Shown here: one piece after another, positions 46,659 through 56,665 of the stretch | Position numbering within the stretch: the stretch's first letter is position 1 | Layout: each line of letters starts with the position of its first letter | Source: an uncultured Kordiimonas sp. | Lineage (GTDB): Bacteria; Pseudomonadota; Alphaproteobacteria; Sphingomonadales; Kordiimonadaceae | DNA length: 64,000 bases | NCBI GenBank assembly: GCA_947503575.1 | Contig: CANNDZ010000003.1 | Location: 62,001-126,000, forward strand | Direction: 5' to 3' | Program-made: the position numbers and the translations under genes | Notes under the pieces: generated by a model | The model's input: only the letters and a program-made list of their open reading frames with translations | What the model was told of the DNA's origin: nothing | Databases searched by the model: none

Positions 46659-47687
46659 ATGGACTTACCGGTAAAAAACCCATCAGACACGCAAACCTTA
46701 ACCGACTCGTTTGGTAGGCAAATAACCTATCTTCGGCTTTCTGTAACAGACCGCTGTGATCTGCGATGCCGGTACTGCATGGCGGAAGACATGGTCTTCT
46801 TGCCTAAAAGCGACGTTCTGACGCTGGAAGAGATGCTGGAGCTCAGCGAAGCTTTCATGGCCCGTGGTGTGCGCCGGATTCGTCTGACTGGCGGTGAACC
46901 TTTGGTGCGCAAAAACATTCTGTGGCTTGTTCGCGCACTGGGACAGCATGTAGAAAATGGGTTGCTGGACGAAGTCACCCTGACAACTAATGGCACACAA
47001 TTGCCGCACCTGGCTGCGAACTTATACGAAGCTGGGGTTAGGCGTATTAATGTCTCGCTTGATACGCTGGATGAAGATCAGTTTAAGGCCATAAGCCGTC
47101 GGGATAAGCTGGATACTGTATTGGCTGGTATTGAAGCCGCGCAAGCAGCCGGTTTACGTGTCAAAATCAACACTGTCGCGATGCGACATTTTAATGATGC
47201 CGATATACCCGATCTGGTTGATTGGGCAATAGGCCAAGGCTTGGATATTACGTTGATTGAGACGATGCCTCTTGGCGACGTGGAAGGTGGTCGTGAAAAC
47301 AGCTATCTTCCCTTAACGGAGGTAAAAACAACCCTTAACAAGCGGTTTGACCTTGAACCAAGTGGCTACCGAACCGGCGGGCCAGCCCGCTATTATTCGG
47401 TGGCAGGTAGTCAGGCTAAACTGGGCCTTATAACGCCGCTGACCAATAACTTCTGTGATGGTTGCAACCGTGTTCGCGTTACCTGCACCGGACGCATATA
47501 TATGTGCCTTGGTCAAGATGATCACATTGATCTGCGTGCAGCATTGCGGTCGCCGGAAAAACGCACCGCTTTAAATACCGCTTTGGACAAAGCAATGGGC
47601 CTCAAGCCGCGCGGACATGATTTTGCGATGAGCGATGGTAAAATGATTGGCAAAGTGAACCGCCACATGAGCCAGACCGGTGGCTAG
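46659..47687 (+). CDS. moaA: GTP 3',8-cyclase MoaA
   Basis: 342 residues. The radical-SAM cluster is CDLRCRYCM near residue 35; the second 4Fe-4S cluster is in FCDGCNRVRVTCTGRIYMCLG (three Cys plus the last), and the protein ends in the double glycine TGG needed by MoaA. It converts GTP to 3',8-cH2GTP, the first step of molybdenum cofactor synthesis. It stands with nadK downstream but no other moa gene. Confidence 0.95.
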   Translation: MDLPVKNPSDTQTLTDSFGRQITYLRLSVTDRCDLRCRYCMAEDMVFLPKSDVLTLEEMLELSEAFMARGVRRIRLTGGEPLVRKNILWLVRALGQHVENGLLDEVTLTTNGTQLPHLAANLYEAGVRRINVSLDTLDEDQFKAISRRDKLDTVLAGIEAAQAAGLRVKINTVAMRHFNDADIPDLVDWAIGQGLDITLIETMPLGDVEGGRENSYLPLTEVKTTLNKRFDLEPSGYRTGGPARYYSVAGSQAKLGLITPLTNNFCDGCNRVRVTCTGRIYMCLGQDDHIDLRAALRSPEKRTALNTALDKAMGLKPRGHDFAMSDGKMIGKVNRHMSQTGG

Positions 47688-47769
47688 TACTGCATAACCG
47701 TTTACAACTTTGGGCTCGCTTAGTGGCTATATATGACTATACTCCGCGCCAACGGAAGGCAGCGCCTGT

Positions 47770-48528
47770 ATGAAGTTAGCGATAATTGCCAGTGAGTTTG
47801 GTGACGCCAAAAAGTCAGCCAAATCATTGAAAAACATAGTGAAATCTGTGGACGTCCGAGATGCTGATGTGATCGTTGCCTTGGGGGGCGACGGGTTTAT
47901 GCTGCAAACCCTTCATGCCTACATGAATTTTGGCAAACCCATATTCGGTATGAACCGCGGCACTGTAGGGTTCTTGATGAATGAATATTCTGCCGACGAC
48001 CTGCAAGAACGGATTCAGCAGGCAGATACATACAGCCTCCATCCCCTGAGGATGCGCGCAACGCGATGTGACGGTGAGGTGGTTGAACATCTGGCCATAA
48101 ACGAGGTTTCGTTGCTAAGGGAAACACGCCAAGCGGCGCACTTGCGTGTTGCGGTTGACGGCAAAGTCCGCATCCCTGAACTTGTTGGCGACGGGGTATT
48201 GGTCGCAACGCCTGCTGGCAGCACAGCTTACAATTTGTCCGCTCATGGGCCTATCATTCCTTTGGGGGCGAATTTGCTTGCGTTAACACCCTTGTCCGCT
48301 TTCAGGCCTCGGCGCTGGCGTGGTGCATTGTTGCCGCACGATGTGACGGTAGAGTTAACGATTAGTCAGCCTCAAAAAAGGCCCGTATCTGCCGTTGCCG
48401 ATATGCATGAAGTCAGGGATGTGCGTCACGTAATGATTGAAGAAGCACGCGACACGGAATTGAAGGTCATGTTTGATCCAGAACACTCTTTGGCTGAACG
48501 CATATTGACTGAACAATTCGTTCACTAG
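47770..48528 (+). CDS. nadK: NAD kinase
   Basis: 252 residues, the short alphaproteobacterial form. The GGDG motif is in [16 protein letters not shown], followed by [12 protein letters not shown] and [23 protein letters not shown]. It phosphorylates NAD to NADP in the cytoplasm. Located 82 bases after moaA on the same strand. Confidence 0.95.
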   Translation: MKLAIIASEFGDAKKSAKSLKNIVKSVDVRDADVIVALGGDGFMLQTLHAYMNFGKPIFGMNRGTVGFLMNEYSADDLQERIQQADTYSLHPLRMRATRCDGEVVEHLAINEVSLLRETRQAAHLRVAVDGKVRIPELVGDGVLVATPAGSTAYNLSAHGPIIPLGANLLALTPLSAFRPRRWRGALLPHDVTVELTISQPQKRPVSAVADMHEVRDVRHVMIEEARDTELKVMFDPEHSLAERILTEQFVH

Positions 48529-48561
48529 CCATACTTTGTCTGTCTCACCGCAAATGAATGA

Positions 48562-48585
48562 GCCCCTGCCGTCGCCGGCAGAGGC
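48562..48585. terminator. Hairpin between the converging nadK and histidine kinase genes
   Basis: A 10-base stem around a four-base loop forms cleanly on the minus strand (one G-U) and with one mismatch on the plus strand. There is no adjacent U-run, so terminator function is uncertain. Confidence 0.4.
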
Positions 48586-48614
48586 CCATACCCCGTCCCT
48601 TATCGGGATTTTAT

Positions 48615-50318
48615 TCAGATAAAGTTGCTGTCCAGAACTGGGCCCTTTGCAAGTGGCAGCGTTACGGTAAAACGACTGCCTTTTCCTTCTTCACTCTCGA
48701 CCGTCAGGTCACCGTTCATCTTGCGCGCCAACTGACACGAAATATGCAGACCAAGGCCCGTGCCTTCCTGACGGCGGGAATAAATATGCTCAGTCACTTG
48801 ATGGAACTTATCGAAAACGTGTTTTTGCTGATCTTCTGAAATGCCGATGCCCGTGTCCCAAACAGTAAGTGACAGCGTATCATCGGTGCTTTTATTGACC
48901 TCTATGCCGATCTCTCCGCCTTCAGGCGTAAACTTGATCGCGTTGGACAATAGATTGACCAAAATTTGAGTTGTCCGGCGTTCATCAACATGCACAGACA
49001 GGTTGCTTGACACATTCAGCATTGATGTTTTCAGGCCTTTTGCCTTTGCAGCCTCAATGTTCATATGAACTGCCTTGTTTATCAGGTCTTGGACGTCGAC
49101 CTGATCAAGCTGCAGAGACAGGCCACCGCCCTCGATAACTGCCACGTCAAGAATATCATTGATCAGCCCAAGCAAATGCTGGCCCGAAGACCGAATGTCG
49201 CGGGAATAATCAATGTAAGCATCATCTAGTTGCCCAAAGGTTTGCTGGGTAAAGGCCTCAGCGAACCCAATGATAGCATTCAGAGGCGTGCGCAGCTCGT
49301 GGCTCATTGCTGCCAAAAACTCGTTCTTGGCGCGCAATGCACTGGTTGCCTGCTCTGTCGCAACATCAAGTGCTATGTTCTTGCGGGTTAACTCTGCAAA
49401 TAGCGACTCCAGATTGTCTTTTGCCGCCTGCCGTTCGTCAGACTGCGCATATAGGCTTGTGACATCCATGCCAACGCCGCGAAAGCCTTCAAAATTACCG
49501 GTTTTCCGGTCAAACACCGGCACGCCGGACAGGTGAAATTTCAACTCAGACCCGCTGGGATCAGATACGACAAACAATTGTTCTCTGAAGGGCTTTCGCG
49601 AATTCATTGCCCGTGTGCCGTCATACCGCCCTTCCATATTGGTGTCGAAGCGGCCAAACTGCTCAAACCGGGATCCAATAAACAGCGACGCAGGCTGCCC
49701 TACAATGGCGGTAAACCGCTCAGATAGGGACGAAATACGAAGGTCGCTATCACACTCAAAAAACCAGTCAGAACTAGCGCGGGCAAAATCCTGAAATTGC
49801 GCCTGAGTCTTGTTCGCCTCTTCAATGCCGCGAATTTGCATCGTGACATCTTCATACGTGCCGGCAACCGCAATAATCTCACGCCGTTCATTGCGCACTG
49901 GAATATGCCGGCCAAGAAACACGCGGTCCCGATTATTAATTGTGACTATTTCTTCGGCGCGAACTGTGGTGTCGCTGGCTAAGACATCGTCAATAACCGG
50001 CTTTAACGATGGTACCCTGAACTTGCCCACACAATCCGCAGCACCAGGCGCAAGCGTTGTATCCCCAAGTGACCTATCAATTTTTTCATAGTGATGATTG
50101 ATGTGAATGACCGTGCCATCCAACGCCGCCGCATAAAACGGTAAAGACTCGTCAAACAATATGTTGGAGAGCAAGCCCAAAATCTGCTCGTTTGCAGGCA
50201 ATGCATGCTGATCATCACGGTCAATTGTTGCGCCAAAAGCATCAGTTACTGATGCTGATTTGCCACGTCTGACAGACAGGTCAACAACCTTGCGATCATG
50301 TGATGGACGTTTTCCCAT
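48615..50318 (-). CDS. Soluble PAS-domain sensor histidine kinase
   Basis: About 567 residues with no membrane segment. Two PAS-like regions (FYAAALDGTVIHINHHYEKI and WFFECDSDLRISSLSERF) precede a HisKA domain with phospho-acceptor His in MSHELRTPLNAIIGFAEAF, and a HATPase domain with N box LVNLLSNAIKFTPEGG, G1 DTGIGIS and G2 GTGLGLHIS. No receiver domain is fused and no response regulator is adjacent. The DUF2336 gene lies 41 bases upstream, so they are probably one operon. The start follows GGGGAAAATACT. The signal is unknown. Confidence 0.9.
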   Translation of the reverse strand: MGKRPSHDRKVVDLSVRRGKSASVTDAFGATIDRDDQHALPANEQILGLLSNILFDESLPFYAAALDGTVIHINHHYEKIDRSLGDTTLAPGAADCVGKFRVPSLKPVIDDVLASDTTVRAEEIVTINNRDRVFLGRHIPVRNERREIIAVAGTYEDVTMQIRGIEEANKTQAQFQDFARASSDWFFECDSDLRISSLSERFTAIVGQPASLFIGSRFEQFGRFDTNMEGRYDGTRAMNSRKPFREQLFVVSDPSGSELKFHLSGVPVFDRKTGNFEGFRGVGMDVTSLYAQSDERQAAKDNLESLFAELTRKNIALDVATEQATSALRAKNEFLAAMSHELRTPLNAIIGFAEAFTQQTFGQLDDAYIDYSRDIRSSGQHLLGLINDILDVAVIEGGGLSLQLDQVDVQDLINKAVHMNIEAAKAKGLKTSMLNVSSNLSVHVDERRTTQILVNLLSNAIKFTPEGGEIGIEVNKSTDDTLSLTVWDTGIGISEDQQKHVFDKFHQVTEHIYSRRQEGTGLGLHISCQLARKMNGDLTVESEEGKGSRFTVTLPLAKGPVLDSNFI

Positions 50319-50359
50319 AGTATTTTCCCCAATCGAGCCGCCAAAAAAGGCGTTCCCCC

Positions 50360-51478
50360 TTACCCAACTTTGTCCAGTTCTTCGATAGCTTCCTGATACG
50401 CACTGTCGCGTTGCCACACCTGCAACGCACCGCGCGCGTTTGCTTCTGTAGTGGCATCAAAAAGCTCCAGAATTTCTTTGATGACGCCCGGCGACTTTGG
50501 GGCACCCCCTTCGCGCGCCTGCACCACCAGCAAATAAATGCTGGTGAACTGCGCCCGTTCCACGCCAACTGCTTTGGCAAGAATGGCAAAACTCTCGCCC
50601 CCCTTGTCAGAAAAGATGCGCCAGGCCGTCCGAAAATTAATGCCGCCAAGCTCTGCCATACCGGCAACGAAAACAGCAACGCGCTGTTGCCGCAGCGCAT
50701 TCAGAAGAAACTGAATTGTCAATTCGCCGCTTTCTGAAAGACGGCGAACCAACTGCTGCGCTTTTACATAAGAACTTTGTTCAGTGTGCTGATCAACCAT
50801 TGCCGCGTTTGCCGCACGCCGAACCGCACGCTCGAAAACCAACGGGTCTACATCAAAGTTGCTGAGAATATTTTTGCGTAGAGCAGCAGAAACCCACCAA
50901 TACATGCGATATGCCAGATCGCCCGGCAGATCAGAACGCCTTAAAAGTGGCTCCTGAAAACGATCAACACGCCGGGACTCAGCAACCAGATATTCCATCG
51001 CCCTTTTACTAACAACAGCATCATGATTATTCAGCAAAGCTTCGATAACATCTTCGTTGCCGAACTCAACCAGTGCATTGCTTACACTTTCAGAAACTTC
51101 GTCACGCATCGCAATAGCCATGCGATGCTCATCCGTCCGCATCCGTATAATTTCGATCAGGTTTGGATCTTTGAGCAAAGAGCTCTTCTCGAGAAGCGGC
51201 CGCGCTATTTCTGCATCATCATTAGCCAGTTGGTTGACAATATCCGGCAGGTCAATATCGCCATGAGCGAGCGCCTGGGACAATTCTTTCTTTATATCGG
51301 CTTCAACCTGGGAGACCAATTTACCGAGGATGTCGGACATCAGGGCGCGTTCATGTTCGCTTAGTCGACCGTCGTCGGAGAGAAACAAGTCAGTAATATT
51401 CTCGACCAAGCGCGCGCGCGCCTCGCCTGACTTATCCTTCGCCAACAGCAACAGCTCCTGAAGCTCTTTGCTGACCAC
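50360..51478 (-). CDS. DUF2336 protein
   Basis: About 372 residues. The GTG start follows GGAGGG and gives VVSKELQELLLLAKDKSGEARARL, the usual DUF2336 opening. The body is all-helical with HEAT-like repeats (LLEKSSLLKDPNLIEIIRMRT, ALLNNHDAVVSKRAMEYLV). DUF2336 is largely restricted to Alphaproteobacteria and has no agreed function. Being the first gene before a histidine kinase, it may be a signalling partner (inference). Confidence 0.82.
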   Translation of the reverse strand: MVSKELQELLLLAKDKSGEARARLVENITDLFLSDDGRLSEHERALMSDILGKLVSQVEADIKKELSQALAHGDIDLPDIVNQLANDDAEIARPLLEKSSLLKDPNLIEIIRMRTDEHRMAIAMRDEVSESVSNALVEFGNEDVIEALLNNHDAVVSKRAMEYLVAESRRVDRFQEPLLRRSDLPGDLAYRMYWWVSAALRKNILSNFDVDPLVFERAVRRAANAAMVDQHTEQSSYVKAQQLVRRLSESGELTIQFLLNALRQQRVAVFVAGMAELGGINFRTAWRIFSDKGGESFAILAKAVGVERAQFTSIYLLVVQAREGGAPKSPGVIKEILELFDATTEANARGALQVWQRDSAYQEAIEELDKVG

Positions 51479-51779
51479 CTGACACCCTCCAGCGTCGTTT
51501 TCGAGCACTGACTTTGTCTCCAGTGCGAATCGAAAACGAATTTGTCCCAAAATTCGCAACTTTAAGAATACAGATTCAATTCAAGGAATCAATACCTTAG
51601 CGAAACAGGTGGAATTAGGACTCCTCTAAGGTTGTGTAATTGTCGCAAAAAACACTACATATCGAATCGCAACGAATCAGAGAGTCTATATATAGAGCTT
51701 CAGCTTAGGATAGATTTTGAAATAAAATATATTGAAAGGCACATAAAACAGCGTTTTGGCTTTCAAACTGGATGCAAAT

Positions 51780-52280
51780 TTACAGCAAACCAGTCAATTG
51801 CGCCCAATTGCCATCCACGTAGCACAAAGGGGAATAGTCCCCCGCATCGGAGACTTTAATGGTCGTGATACGGCCTATAACTATCCCATGACTGCCAACA
51901 TCCATGATGTTTTCAACATCACAGCCAAAGCTAACGAGCGCATCAGACAGAAACGGGGCACCCTCGTCATCCGCTGTCCAGTCGGCGCTATTAAAACGCT
52001 CTGTTTCAGGCTCACCGTCCATTCCAGCGAACCGCATGGCCAAATCTTTATGCTGAATGCCAAGAACATTGACCGCAAGCTTACGGCCTTTTGAGATCGT
52101 CTCAAATGTTACACCTTGCTGGTTAACGCATGCCAGCAATCTTGGGGGCTCTGCCGACAGCGACGTAACAGCTGTCGCGGTAAGCCCCGCCCACACACCG
52201 CCATTGGAGGCAGTAACAATGTTGACGGCACCGCCAAGCCTGCGCATCCCCTGTCTGAATTGATCGGCACTTATGGTCAT
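51780..52280 (-). CDS. Flavin reductase-like FMN-binding protein
   Basis: 166 residues. Marks of the HpaC/flavin-reductase-like family are FRQGMRRLGGAVNIVTA, GLTATAVTSLSAEPPRLLACVN and KGRKLAVNVLG. Such proteins reduce FMN or FAD with NAD(P)H, often for a partner monooxygenase. No monooxygenase is nearby. It lies alone between the DUF2336 and flgL genes. Confidence 0.85.
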   Translation of the reverse strand: MTISADQFRQGMRRLGGAVNIVTASNGGVWAGLTATAVTSLSAEPPRLLACVNQQGVTFETISKGRKLAVNVLGIQHKDLAMRFAGMDGEPETERFNSADWTADDEGAPFLSDALVSFGCDVENIMDVGSHGIVIGRITTIKVSDAGDYSPLCYVDGNWAQLTGLL

Positions 52281-52442
52281 AAAAGCATCGCCTGAAAATC
52301 ACTTGATATATATTGGCATGTGACAAAACCAACCCGGGGCCATGTGTCTGACCCCATCAAAACGTTGGCTCACTCTAGTCAAACAACGCCCAAAAGCAAC
52401 GGCAATATAGTCTTTACATCAGTGAGAACCAGTGGGCCAGGG

Positions 52443-53363
52443 TTACAGGAAACGTAGCAGGGTCAATTGATTGAGAGAACTGATCGCCTGATAGGATGCT
52501 TCAAGCGCAATCTGGTCATTATTCAATCGGGTAACAGCCTCAGCGATATTCACATCTTCCATGTCAGAGATGAACGTCTCCAGAAACAGCACTGAGTCAA
52601 CATGCTGCTGGTCGACCACTTCTAATCGCTCAAAAGAAAGCCCATTTGAAACGTGATCACGACGAAGATCATCAATAGCGCTTGTGAGGGTTTGCAGGGA
52701 AGCCTGCAGAAAGTTGAACTGTGTCTGATCAATTTCACCCTCAAACGGTGTTAATTGGTGCTGGTCATACAACGCTTTCAGCTCATCAAAAATTCCGGTC
52801 GCCAAATCGCTGGCCAGAAGACCGAATTTCAAGCTCACGCCGTCTGCGATACGGGCTTCAAAAGCAATTGCCGCATTATCAAAGACGTCTGCTGTTGTTG
52901 GGGCAGCGGACAATTCTGCAAGCGTGCTGACGTTAACCGGCTGCGTACCGGTTTCAGCACCTGAAAACAGGTATGTTCCATCAAAATTTGTATTTAACGA
53001 ATTCACCGTGAAGCGAAATGTCTGCTCAATCAATTCGTCAAAACCGCGCGCCTGGCCATTTGCCAGCATGGTCTGAATGTTACTCTTCAAATCTTCCATG
53101 CCGTCCAGCACACCACCGATCTGGACGTCGTTAGCATCCAGCTTACCCCTTATGGTATCGATGGTTTGCTGATAGGTTTCGATACGAGACTTGAACGAAC
53201 GTGCGCCCAATATGGTGCCAGTTTCACCGGCAAGTCCCTTGAAATCATCTGCTTTTTTACCAGTTGATACTTGTCGCTGGGAGTCAAATAATTCTGACTG
53301 GTTGTTCATGATGCTGCGTACAAGCAACTGTTGCTGACCGAAACTGGAAACTCTACCAACCAT
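52443..53363 (-). CDS. flgL: Flagellar hook-associated protein 3 FlgL
   Basis: 306 residues. The flagellin-like N terminus (LLVRSIMNNQSELFDSQRQV, STGKKADDF) and C terminus (LETFISDMEDVNIAEAVTRL, ALEASYQAISSLNQLTLLRFL) match FlgL, the junction protein between hook and filament. It follows AAGGAG and comes 11 bases after the flgK stop. Confidence 0.92.
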   Translation of the reverse strand: MVGRVSSFGQQQLLVRSIMNNQSELFDSQRQVSTGKKADDFKGLAGETGTILGARSFKSRIETYQQTIDTIRGKLDANDVQIGGVLDGMEDLKSNIQTMLANGQARGFDELIEQTFRFTVNSLNTNFDGTYLFSGAETGTQPVNVSTLAELSAAPTTADVFDNAAIAFEARIADGVSLKFGLLASDLATGIFDELKALYDQHQLTPFEGEIDQTQFNFLQASLQTLTSAIDDLRRDHVSNGLSFERLEVVDQQHVDSVLFLETFISDMEDVNIAEAVTRLNNDQIALEASYQAISSLNQLTLLRFL

Positions 53364-53374
53364 TTTTCAGCTCC

Positions 53375-55489
53375 TTAAACCGCATTCAGGAGCGAGTCAT
53401 AGAGCTCCTGTACACTAGATAAAATACGTGCCGCTGCATTGTAGGCGTTTTGATAAACCACAAGGTTTGCCAACTCTTCATCCATATTAACGCCTGAAAT
53501 ATCTGAATTGCGCTGAAACACTTCCTGCTGCAGGGCAAGATTGTCTTCTTCAAAATTTTCGGCGCGCTGCGCCATCAGTCCTGCATTTCCAAGAATACGG
53601 CCTACGTATTGGGACAAAGTCACATTGCCGGACCGTAGTTCCCCTGCTGACTCGAAGGTGACCAGCGATGTCTCCAGGCTCTGCAGCGCCAACGCACCAC
53701 GCTGATCGCCAGACGTCAGCGCAACAGTACCGACACCGGCAGTAGAATCAAAAGAGCCAAGCGCAAGCATATTAGGGTCATCCTGAATATCGCTGCGCAC
53801 CTGCAGGTTTCTGGCAGCGTCAACAGTGAACGTATCACCGATACCAAAAATGCGGGTAAAACTCAGGCCCGTGCTGCCCGCTTCTGTTGTGTCCGATTGA
53901 ACCTTCAGGGAAACATCTTCAAACCCGGAATTCGCGTTGATGTTCAATTCGCCGTTACTACCCAACGAAAAGGTATAATACGCGCCAAGCCCGGAAACGC
54001 TGTTTAACTCCGTTATCATATCGGCGTAGGTGGTGCCTGTTGTTGTGACAGAAACTGTGTCCAGTTCACTACCATCGCTATTCACCACCTGAAAACTGAT
54101 CGTGCCGCCTACGTTGAGGGTGTGGTCTTCTGTACCATCAAGGCCGGTTTCATATATGCCAGGCCTGTCAGCTTCAATCAGGTTGTTCATGCCAAAAAAG
54201 TGGCTGAAACCACGTCCAGCTCGTTCGCTGGGTGTGTTGGCATCATCCGAAATGACCACACCATGGTTTGAGTTTGTCGCGGTAAAACTCATAACGCCGT
54301 TGGTCAGTGAGAGGGTGCCATTACCGCCAAGCGCTGTATTCACCTGTGCAACAAGCGCATCATAGTCTGCTGGAGGCGCTGCATCAAAATCTACAACTGT
54401 GGAACTAACCAGTTGGTTTTGCTCGTCAACAATAGCAAAGGAAACAACACCACTAAAGTTGGTCGCGTGCGCGCCGTCAACGAATGTTTCTACACCCGTC
54501 AGGGTATTGGCAGGCGGCACCGCCACAAACTGGTTTTGAATGCCGTTAAATTCGTCCGCCATCCGTGCCGAAAGTTCGCCGATGGAAAGCGAAAGGTCAA
54601 CAAGCTGACGATCTCTCATTTCTGTCAGACCCGCCAACCGGCCTGACCTTATGTTGCGGGCAAGGTCAACATCCGTGGAGATAGGCTCGAGCGTTTGGTC
54701 GTCCACACGGTTAATGGTAACCGCCGGAAAGAAAGTGCCAGAAGTAACAATTCCTGGGGCATTATAGGTCAACTGCCCAAGCCCACTATCAACAAGTGGA
54801 TAGCCGGACTGTGTCGTCACCGTTACCTGTCCGGTGTCACTGCGGCTGACACGAATATCAATAAGTTCACTAAGCTTGGACAAGGAGTCGGCGAGCTGCC
54901 CTTCAAGGCCACCGGTTTCCTCGCCCAGCGCGCCTTGACGCACCAACAAGGGGTTAAGCGAATGCACCCGCTGTAATTCTTCATTGATCGCATCAACGGT
55001 CTCAGACATTTGCTGACTGGCTTCGGACCGCAGGTTTTGGATTTGCACCTGTATCTCTGCAACCTGATCCAGAAAACTCTGTAGCTCGTTAATCGTTTGC
55101 TGTCGGCGCAAAACGTCCGCTGGATTAAGGGTCAGATCAGCGACAGAGCCAAAAAACTGATCAAGACGCGCGGCCAGGGAACTGTCGGATGCCGGGTCGC
55201 CAAGAATGCCCTGGAAGCGATCATGAAACTCGCGCTGCGCCGAAAATTCTTCTGTGTTGGAAACAGAAGTGCGAAGCGCCGTTTCCAAAAACTGGTCAAC
55301 AACGCGCTCAATAGACGCAATATTCACACCAGCCGAGGTTCCCTGTACAACAGCAGCCTCTGTGTTCACACGGACACGAGCATAATTCTCGGTGTTCACA
55401 TTCGCGATGTTATTAGACGTAACACGGATCGCCTGCTGGTTAGTAAACAGGCCGGATAGCGACGTTGAGATAATGTTGTTAAGCGACAT
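53375..55489 (-). CDS. flgK: Flagellar hook-associated protein 1 FlgK
   Basis: About 704 residues. MSLNNIISTSLSGLFTNQQA is the axial-protein N terminus, with SNNIANVNTENYAR following. The C terminus (SGVNMDEELANLVVYQNAY, ARILSSVQELYDSLL) matches FlgK. The central part is a large beta-rich variable domain. Start chosen by the GAGG element and the family N terminus. It is co-transcribed with flgL; no other hook gene is adjacent. Confidence 0.93.
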   Translation of the reverse strand: MSLNNIISTSLSGLFTNQQAIRVTSNNIANVNTENYARVRVNTEAAVVQGTSAGVNIASIERVVDQFLETALRTSVSNTEEFSAQREFHDRFQGILGDPASDSSLAARLDQFFGSVADLTLNPADVLRRQQTINELQSFLDQVAEIQVQIQNLRSEASQQMSETVDAINEELQRVHSLNPLLVRQGALGEETGGLEGQLADSLSKLSELIDIRVSRSDTGQVTVTTQSGYPLVDSGLGQLTYNAPGIVTSGTFFPAVTINRVDDQTLEPISTDVDLARNIRSGRLAGLTEMRDRQLVDLSLSIGELSARMADEFNGIQNQFVAVPPANTLTGVETFVDGAHATNFSGVVSFAIVDEQNQLVSSTVVDFDAAPPADYDALVAQVNTALGGNGTLSLTNGVMSFTATNSNHGVVISDDANTPSERAGRGFSHFFGMNNLIEADRPGIYETGLDGTEDHTLNVGGTISFQVVNSDGSELDTVSVTTTGTTYADMITELNSVSGLGAYYTFSLGSNGELNINANSGFEDVSLKVQSDTTEAGSTGLSFTRIFGIGDTFTVDAARNLQVRSDIQDDPNMLALGSFDSTAGVGTVALTSGDQRGALALQSLETSLVTFESAGELRSGNVTLSQYVGRILGNAGLMAQRAENFEEDNLALQQEVFQRNSDISGVNMDEELANLVVYQNAYNAAARILSSVQELYDSLLNAV

Positions 55490-55853
55490 GATCAGCCTCA
55501 TCATTTCTCACGGTGCGAACGGCAGCAATTGCCGAACAAGGCTGAATGAATGGCATAGTCAACGTGTCCAGCTTTTGGGCGCGATAAAAGCTCCGCTGAC
55601 TAACGAACGATAATTTCGTCATTATATTCAATGCTTTAGTAGCTTCGCTCATATGCCTTGTGTCTCCGGCCTGCCAGTGGGGCAAGCATATTCAACGCTA
55701 AATAAGCAAAGCGTGTGCCAAACATGCGCAGCATAGGATTTACCGCAAAATCACAGGGCATCGCTTTAAAAAGACCAAAAACTGATCGGCACCCCAGTTT
55801 TATGTTTGCTACTCGCGCACTACGTGTATAATAGAACAAAAGGAGAACATTTG
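55490..55853. other. Intergenic region between flgK and the S24-fold gene
   Basis: About 360 bases. No persuasive coding frame was seen. It must carry the flgK promoter and holds the candidate promoter at 55805-55832 for the plus-strand gene. Confidence 0.45.
55805..55832 (+). promoter_or_regulatory. Candidate sigma-70 promoter of the S24-fold gene
   Basis: TTTGCT at 55805-55810 and a perfect TATAAT at 55827-55832 are 16 bases apart, about 20 bases before the gene's AAGGAG element. Confidence 0.45.
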
Positions 55854-56384
55854 ATGACAGAAACAATCCCTGATTTCACGAGTGTGGTGGTTGAAAGCTT
55901 GGTTGACCCCGTACTATTCGACAGTAAAGGCGCGAACGGTGGGTACCGCTCAATCAAGAAACGGCCAGCCCACACTGGTTCCAGTTCACAGGCCTTCAGC
56001 AAAGACCGTAACTTGCCAGTGCGCGGACGTGCACAAGGCGGCAGCGATGGCAACTTTGTCATTGAAGAACATCCGATAGACTGGACCTTTTGTCCGGCTG
56101 ACCTTCAGGGCGTAAACGATGCTTTCTCTGTGTTTGTCAGCGGTGACTCGATGGTGCCAAAATACAAAAATGGCGATCTGGTGTATGTACACCCAACTAA
56201 ATCGGTTATGAAGTCTCGGTTTGTTTTGGTCGAAACCACAGAACATCGTGGCTTCATAAAGCAGTTTATCGGTTGGCAGGAAAATAACCTGATCGTACGC
56301 CAGTTTAACCCGACAAAAGACATTGCTATTCCTAAACAGGATGTTTTGCGCGTTATGCTGGTTATCGGAAGCCTGGATTGTTGA
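55854..56384 (+). CDS. S24 peptidase-fold protein lacking a DNA-binding domain
   Basis: 176 residues. Residues ~90-176 form a LexA/CI-type S24 domain: the catalytic Ser is in FVSGDSMVPKYKNGDLVYV and the Lys in GFIKQFIGW. The first ~85 residues (DFTSVVVESLVDPVLFD, YRSIKKRPAHTGSS) show no helix-turn-helix, and no clear Ala-Gly cleavage site was found. It may be a self-cleaving or UmuD-like protein, or a signal-responsive domain acting on a partner. No polymerase V gene follows. Start after AAGGAGAACATTTG. A Leu tRNA gene follows on the other strand. Confidence 0.72.
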   Translation: MTETIPDFTSVVVESLVDPVLFDSKGANGGYRSIKKRPAHTGSSSQAFSKDRNLPVRGRAQGGSDGNFVIEEHPIDWTFCPADLQGVNDAFSVFVSGDSMVPKYKNGDLVYVHPTKSVMKSRFVLVETTEHRGFIKQFIGWQENNLIVRQFNPTKDIAIPKQDVLRVMLVIGSLDC

Positions 56385-56456
56385 TCAAAGTCAGCGCTGC
56401 TCTCTGTCAAAATTGCAGCATGCATACATTCAAATACTGAAGGGGGCTAATTCTGA

Positions 56457-56544
56457 TGGTACCCGCGGCCGGACTCGAACCGGCACGGCCACAAGGGCCT
56501 CAAGATTTTAAGTCTTGTATGTCTACCAATTCCATCACGCGGGC
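56457..56544 (-). tRNA. tRNA-Leu (TAA)
   Basis: Minus-strand class II tRNA with long variable arm, acceptor GCCCGCG / CGCGGGT, anticodon stem CAAGA/TCTTG around loop CTTAAAA giving anticodon TAA, discriminator A and encoded CCA; 88 bases. Confidence 0.95.
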
Positions 56545-56665
56545 ACGGTCAGGACATGTCATAAAGACATTGCGCGTTATAAAGCACTGTCGTCTGAATA
56601 CAATGCTGAATTGACATCTTTAATGCACTCGTGCCGCCCTACCCTGTTGGCGGATATATCTTTGG

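Noticed and set aside
55636-55866. 76-codon minus-strand frame upstream of flgK
   Set aside because: No ribosome site or recognisable motif, and it overlaps the promoter-like TATAAT and the start of the S24-fold gene.
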